Below are positions 5,637-8,177 of a DNA stretch of 8,177 bases, piece by piece (the first letter of the stretch is position 1; each line of letters starts with the position of its first letter). Source of the stretch: Holosporales bacterium. Lineage in GTDB: Bacteria; Pseudomonadota; Alphaproteobacteria; RUG11792. Both the position numbers and the translations under genes were made by a program. The stretch covers positions 1 through 8,177 of the forward strand of contig JAISBC010000020.1 in assembly GCA_031266385.1 (NCBI GenBank). The letters are read 5' to 3'. The notes beneath the pieces are model-generated. The model did no database searches. It saw only the letters and a program-made list of their open reading frames with translations, and was not told the DNA's origin.

Positions 5637-5794
5637 TGATTTCCCGGCTGCCCATTGTAGTGGATAGTCTCTCGGAAATAAACAAGATTTTGTACTTGTG
5701 TAACCTCAGTTTCATATAAGAACATTTTTTCCTGCGAGATTATTAAGTTCTGCAAACCCAACAGAAGGTTTCTTAGGTAAGAACTGATAAGCAA
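5637..5794 (-). other. Probable displaced 5' part of nuoB
   Basis: A frame open from TTG at 5794 (MLISSYLRN..., then ATG at about 5725, MFLYETEVTQ) is preceded by GAGGAGG at short spacing and overlaps the open part of the nuoB frame. Joining the two by one frame change between about 5640 and 5695 would give a protein of about 180 residues, the normal NuoB length. The distance 5794-5636 is 158, two bases over a multiple of three. The N-terminus of NuoB varies too much to prove the match. Alternatives are a shortened NuoB starting at 5636, or a sequencing error. A 13-codon hydrophobic ORF (MCVIPIFIIGWML, 5845-5804) also lies in this gap after serS. Confidence 0.35.
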
Positions 5795-5864
5795 CCAGCC
5801 TCCTCATAACATCCACCCAATGATGAAGATTGGAATAACACACATGAGGTGAACCTACTATTTC

Positions 5865-7136
5865 CTAACAGATAGCGACTTGTTTGCTCCCAAAGTACGG
5901 GATCAGTTTGTCGGGGATGACTATCGAGCCATCAGATTGCTGATAATTCTCTAGGATCGCGATTAGGCACCTCCCGACGGCGATACCAGATCCGTTCAAT
6001 GTGTGGACGAATTCATTCTTCTTCGAGGACGTGCATTTGAATCTAGTATTCATCCGACGAGCCTGAAATGTCCCGCATCTTGAGCAACTCGATATTTCAC
6101 GATACCTTTTCTGCCCGGGTAGCCAAACCTCCAAATCATACGTCTTTTCAGATGCAAACCCCATATCCCCCGTCGATAAAACGACCGTCCTAAACGGTAA
6201 ATCCAGCCTCTTTAGGATTTCCTCAGCGCAGGCCGTCATCCTTTCATGTTCTTCGATGGCCTGCCCTGGCGTCGTGATACTGACCATCTCGACCTTCCCG
6301 AACTGATGTTGCCTCAGCATCCCGGCCGTATCTCGCCCGGCCGCCCCGGCCTCCGATCGGAAACAGGGTGTATAAGCCGTATACCGAATGGGTAATACAT
6401 TTTCCTGCAAAAGTTCATCGCCGTGAATATTCGTGAGCGATGCCTCAGATGTTGGAATCAGGTAGGATCCCATCGTCGTCTTGAACACATCCTCCTCAAA
6501 TTTCGGAAGTTGCCCGACGCCGTACATGGCATTCTGTCCCAAGATGAGGGGAACGTAAACCTCGGTATATCCATGCTCTTTTGTGTGAATATCCAGCATA
6601 AAATTCGCGAGAGATCGCTCCAGCCTGGCCAGATCGGAAAACAGGAGGACGAACCGAGCTCCAGCTATCTTAACAGCCCTTTCAAAATCCATCATGCCTA
6701 GGTTTGCTCCGAGCTCATAATGCTCGATCGGATCGAAGTCGAATTCCTTCGGCGTATTGAAGCGCCTAACCTCGAGATTGCTATCCTCATCTGGCCCAAC
6801 CGGACATTCCTCGGATGGGATATTTGGAATCGTCTCCAGGATCTTAATGTAATCACTCTTGGCCTGATTTGAACGCTCGGTCTGTTCTTGTATCTCTTTT
6901 CTTAGGGCCGAAACCTGGCTCGACAAATCTGACCCATCACCTCCGGCGGCCTTGCATTTCGCGAACTCTTCGGTAATTGAATTTCGTTTTTCGAGTAATT
7001 GTTGCAATTTCGTTTGTTGTAATCGAGAATCCTGCTCGGCCTTCAGAACTTCAGCTTCAACTCCAGGTTTCCCGCGTTTTTTCATGGCATCGTCGAGACT
7101 CCCTGGATTCGCCTTAACGAAAGAGATATCAATCAT
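5865..7136 (-). CDS. serS: Seryl-tRNA synthetase
   Basis: This cytosolic class II aminoacyl-tRNA synthetase charges tRNA-Ser, and also tRNA-Sec where present. The 423-residue length is normal. The N-terminal antiparallel coiled coil that grips the long variable arm of tRNA-Ser covers about residues 25-100 (heptad-like, rich in Q, E and K). The catalytic domain shows the motif 1 region near LDIHTKEHGYTEV (181-193), the serine-binding TSE (229-231), motif 2 FRSEAGAAGRDTAGMLRQHQF (259-279) and motif 3 LNGSGIAVGRCLIAILENYQQ (380-400). The EVRRF and MMDFERAVKIAGARF blocks are of alphaproteobacterial type. Motif 3 has Cys390 where Thr or Ala is usual. ATG at 7136 is the family start (MIDI); the ribosome site is weak. 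It lies 15 bases after the lgt stop on the same strand, suggesting co-transcription. Confidence 0.97.
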   Translation of the reverse strand: MIDISFVKANPGSLDDAMKKRGKPGVEAEVLKAEQDSRLQQTKLQQLLEKRNSITEEFAKCKAAGGDGSDLSSQVSALRKEIQEQTERSNQAKSDYIKILETIPNIPSEECPVGPDEDSNLEVRRFNTPKEFDFDPIEHYELGANLGMMDFERAVKIAGARFVLLFSDLARLERSLANFMLDIHTKEHGYTEVYVPLILGQNAMYGVGQLPKFEEDVFKTTMGSYLIPTSEASLTNIHGDELLQENVLPIRYTAYTPCFRSEAGAAGRDTAGMLRQHQFGKVEMVSITTPGQAIEEHERMTACAEEILKRLDLPFRTVVLSTGDMGFASEKTYDLEVWLPGQKRYREISSCSRCGTFQARRMNTRFKCTSSKKNEFVHTLNGSGIAVGRCLIAILENYQQSDGSIVIPDKLIPYFGSKQVAIC

Positions 7137-7151
7137 TAGTTAACACTTTTT

Positions 7152-7964
7152 CTAATTATTATGCTCACTCCTCGACTTCCAGCAGTTTATCACAAAGATC
7201 CCGAAGAGAAACAGGGCAATCGATAAAGTCTGACCGACCGTCAGCGATAACCATCCGAAATACTGCTCGGTGGCTACCTCCTTGTAAAATTCTATGATAA
7301 ACCGAGAGGATGAATAGATTATGCAGAATATCGAGGTCAAGACCCCCGATCCGATCGTCATAACTCCCTTCATCCTGAAAATTACGAGTAATATCCAGAA
7401 ATTCAGGAAACCTTCAAAAACTGATTCGAAAAGCTGCGTTGGATATCGAGGCATATTATCCACCGAACTAAAGATTACGGCGAAATCGGCCGTACAAATC
7501 CTGCCATAAAGCTCCTGATTGACGAAATTGGCGATCCTCCCGATACCCAATCCCAATGACCCGGCAAAACACAGGACATCCGTCAGAACTCTCCATTCGA
7601 AGTTATGGGTTCGACAAAAGGAATAGGTATAAATCGCGAGGGCAATGACGGATCCGTGGAATGCTAGCCCCCCCTGCCTCAGCATGAAAATTTCCAATGG
7701 ATTTTCCAGATAGTATTCAAAATCGTAAAATAAGACGTGTCCCAATCTGGCACCAATGACCATCCAGACTATCGAAAAAAACATAAAATTATCGAAGGTA
7801 TTGGCGGATGGAACCATCGACGGAACCACATTTCTGACCTTCCGTAGACTCCAGGCGGCGGCCCCCCATGCCGATGCCAGGGAGATCGCATAGATCACAC
7901 CATACCAATACACCTGAATACCGAAAACAGAAAAGGCAATGGGAGATACATTCCAAATGAACAT
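7152..7964 (-). CDS. lgt: Phosphatidylglycerol--prolipoprotein diacylglyceryl transferase
   Basis: Lgt transfers diacylglycerol from phosphatidylglycerol to the lipobox cysteine of prolipoproteins in the inner membrane, the first step of lipoprotein maturation. The 270 residues and about seven hydrophobic segments are normal. Conserved elements are GARLGHVLFYDFEYY (71-85), RQGGLAFHGS (96-105) with essential His103, GxGRIANFVNQELYGR (140-155) with Arg143, Asn146 and Glu151, PRYPTQLFESVFEG (172-185) and SRFIIEFYKE (220-229) with the Arg221/Glu225 pair. The start is ATG at 7964, with no strong Shine-Dalgarno site; no alternative start is closer to the family N-terminus. It is probably the first visible gene of a minus-strand lgt-serS transcript. 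Confidence 0.96.
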   Translation of the reverse strand: MFIWNVSPIAFSVFGIQVYWYGVIYAISLASAWGAAAWSLRKVRNVVPSMVPSANTFDNFMFFSIVWMVIGARLGHVLFYDFEYYLENPLEIFMLRQGGLAFHGSVIALAIYTYSFCRTHNFEWRVLTDVLCFAGSLGLGIGRIANFVNQELYGRICTADFAVIFSSVDNMPRYPTQLFESVFEGFLNFWILLVIFRMKGVMTIGSGVLTSIFCIIYSSSRFIIEFYKEVATEQYFGWLSLTVGQTLSIALFLFGIFVINCWKSRSEHNN

Positions 7965-8009
7965 AACGATTCTATATCGCGGGCAATTTCAAAATCTAAG
8001 CATTGTCCT

Positions 8010-8177
8010 AGATATCTGCCTCAAATTCAACGATCAATAACAAGGATTCTTCACAATAGACCTGTTGCATAAGACTAATGATATGCATATTTGGGGCTTT
8101 AGCCACCAATTGCTCTCTATCTCTGAAAATTTTTCCCAATATTAAAGGCCGTATAGCAAGAATTGGTGGTATCAGAA
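8010..8177 (-). CDS. Partial open frame entering from the window edge
   Basis: The minus-strand frame is open for 56 codons from the right edge to TAG at 8008-8010, ending ...CEESLLLIVEFEADI. It has no recognisable motif and runs through the insertion-sequence-like end at 8058-8177, so it may be a chance frame or the 3' end of a gene cut off by the window. The plus strand has an equally open frame from ATG 8078 to the edge. The 45 bases between this frame and lgt hold nothing I can identify. Confidence 0.2.
8058..8177 (+). mobile_element. Possible left end of an IS5-like insertion sequence
   Basis: AGACCTGTTGCATAAG (8058-8073) resembles the terminal inverted repeats of IS5-family elements, which often begin GAGACCTxTTGCA. 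The sequence runs off the window, so neither the second terminal repeat nor a transposase can be seen, and no target duplication is identifiable. This is recognition by memory of the family pattern only. Confidence 0.28.

Noticed and set aside
1..8177. CRISPR array, tRNA or rRNA genes, toxin-antitoxin pair
   Set aside because: No regularly spaced repeats, cloverleaf or rRNA-like sequence is visible, and the paralog pair does not have the sizes or motifs of a known toxin-antitoxin module.

Overview
The window looks like chromosomal DNA of an alphaproteobacterium. SerS, Lgt and RsmE all read like alphaproteobacterial versions, for example the EHGYTEV block and the long FRSEAG motif 2 in SerS, and EQCGR in RsmE. 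The mix of housekeeping genes, a nutrient-type MFS carrier, a group II intron-type reverse transcriptase, a possibly broken nuoB and a possible insertion-sequence end would fit a host-associated lineage such as Holosporales or Rickettsiales. That lineage assignment is inference and I cannot fix it from sequence alone.

Layout. Positions 169-1494 (minus strand) hold a group II intron-type reverse transcriptase/maturase. The 280 bases upstream of it contain two hairpins but are too short for a complete ribozyme 5' part. Reading rightwards, an MFS transporter (1775-3037) and rsmE (3042-3767) form a tight plus-strand pair separated by 4 bases, both with TTG starts. They are followed by two tandem, paralogous, membrane-anchored proteins of unknown function (3818-4471 and 4529-5161). 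The first carries an uninterrupted run of eleven G inside its signal region. Single-base changes in that run would truncate the protein, so this is the best candidate in the window for a phase-variable (contingency) gene. From the right edge, a minus-strand run contains lgt, serS and a nuoB whose 5' end appears damaged or frameshifted. The run converges on the paralog pair near 5160-5280, where there is a possible bidirectional terminator. The last 120 bases may be the end of an insertion sequence.

How the genes relate. Lgt (lipoprotein maturation), SerS (tRNA charging), RsmE (16S rRNA methylation) and NuoB (respiratory complex I) are ordinary functions with no common pathway. The accessory part is the paralog pair. 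Both members have an N-terminal hydrophobic segment, an extracytoplasmic middle domain with shared motifs, a C-terminal membrane helix and a short basic Ser-rich tail. Their ribosome-binding regions are nearly identical, and both carry a G-run at the same codons (22-24), six bases long in one copy and eleven in the other. I do not recognise the family. I infer an envelope protein family, one member of which may be switched on and off by slippage.
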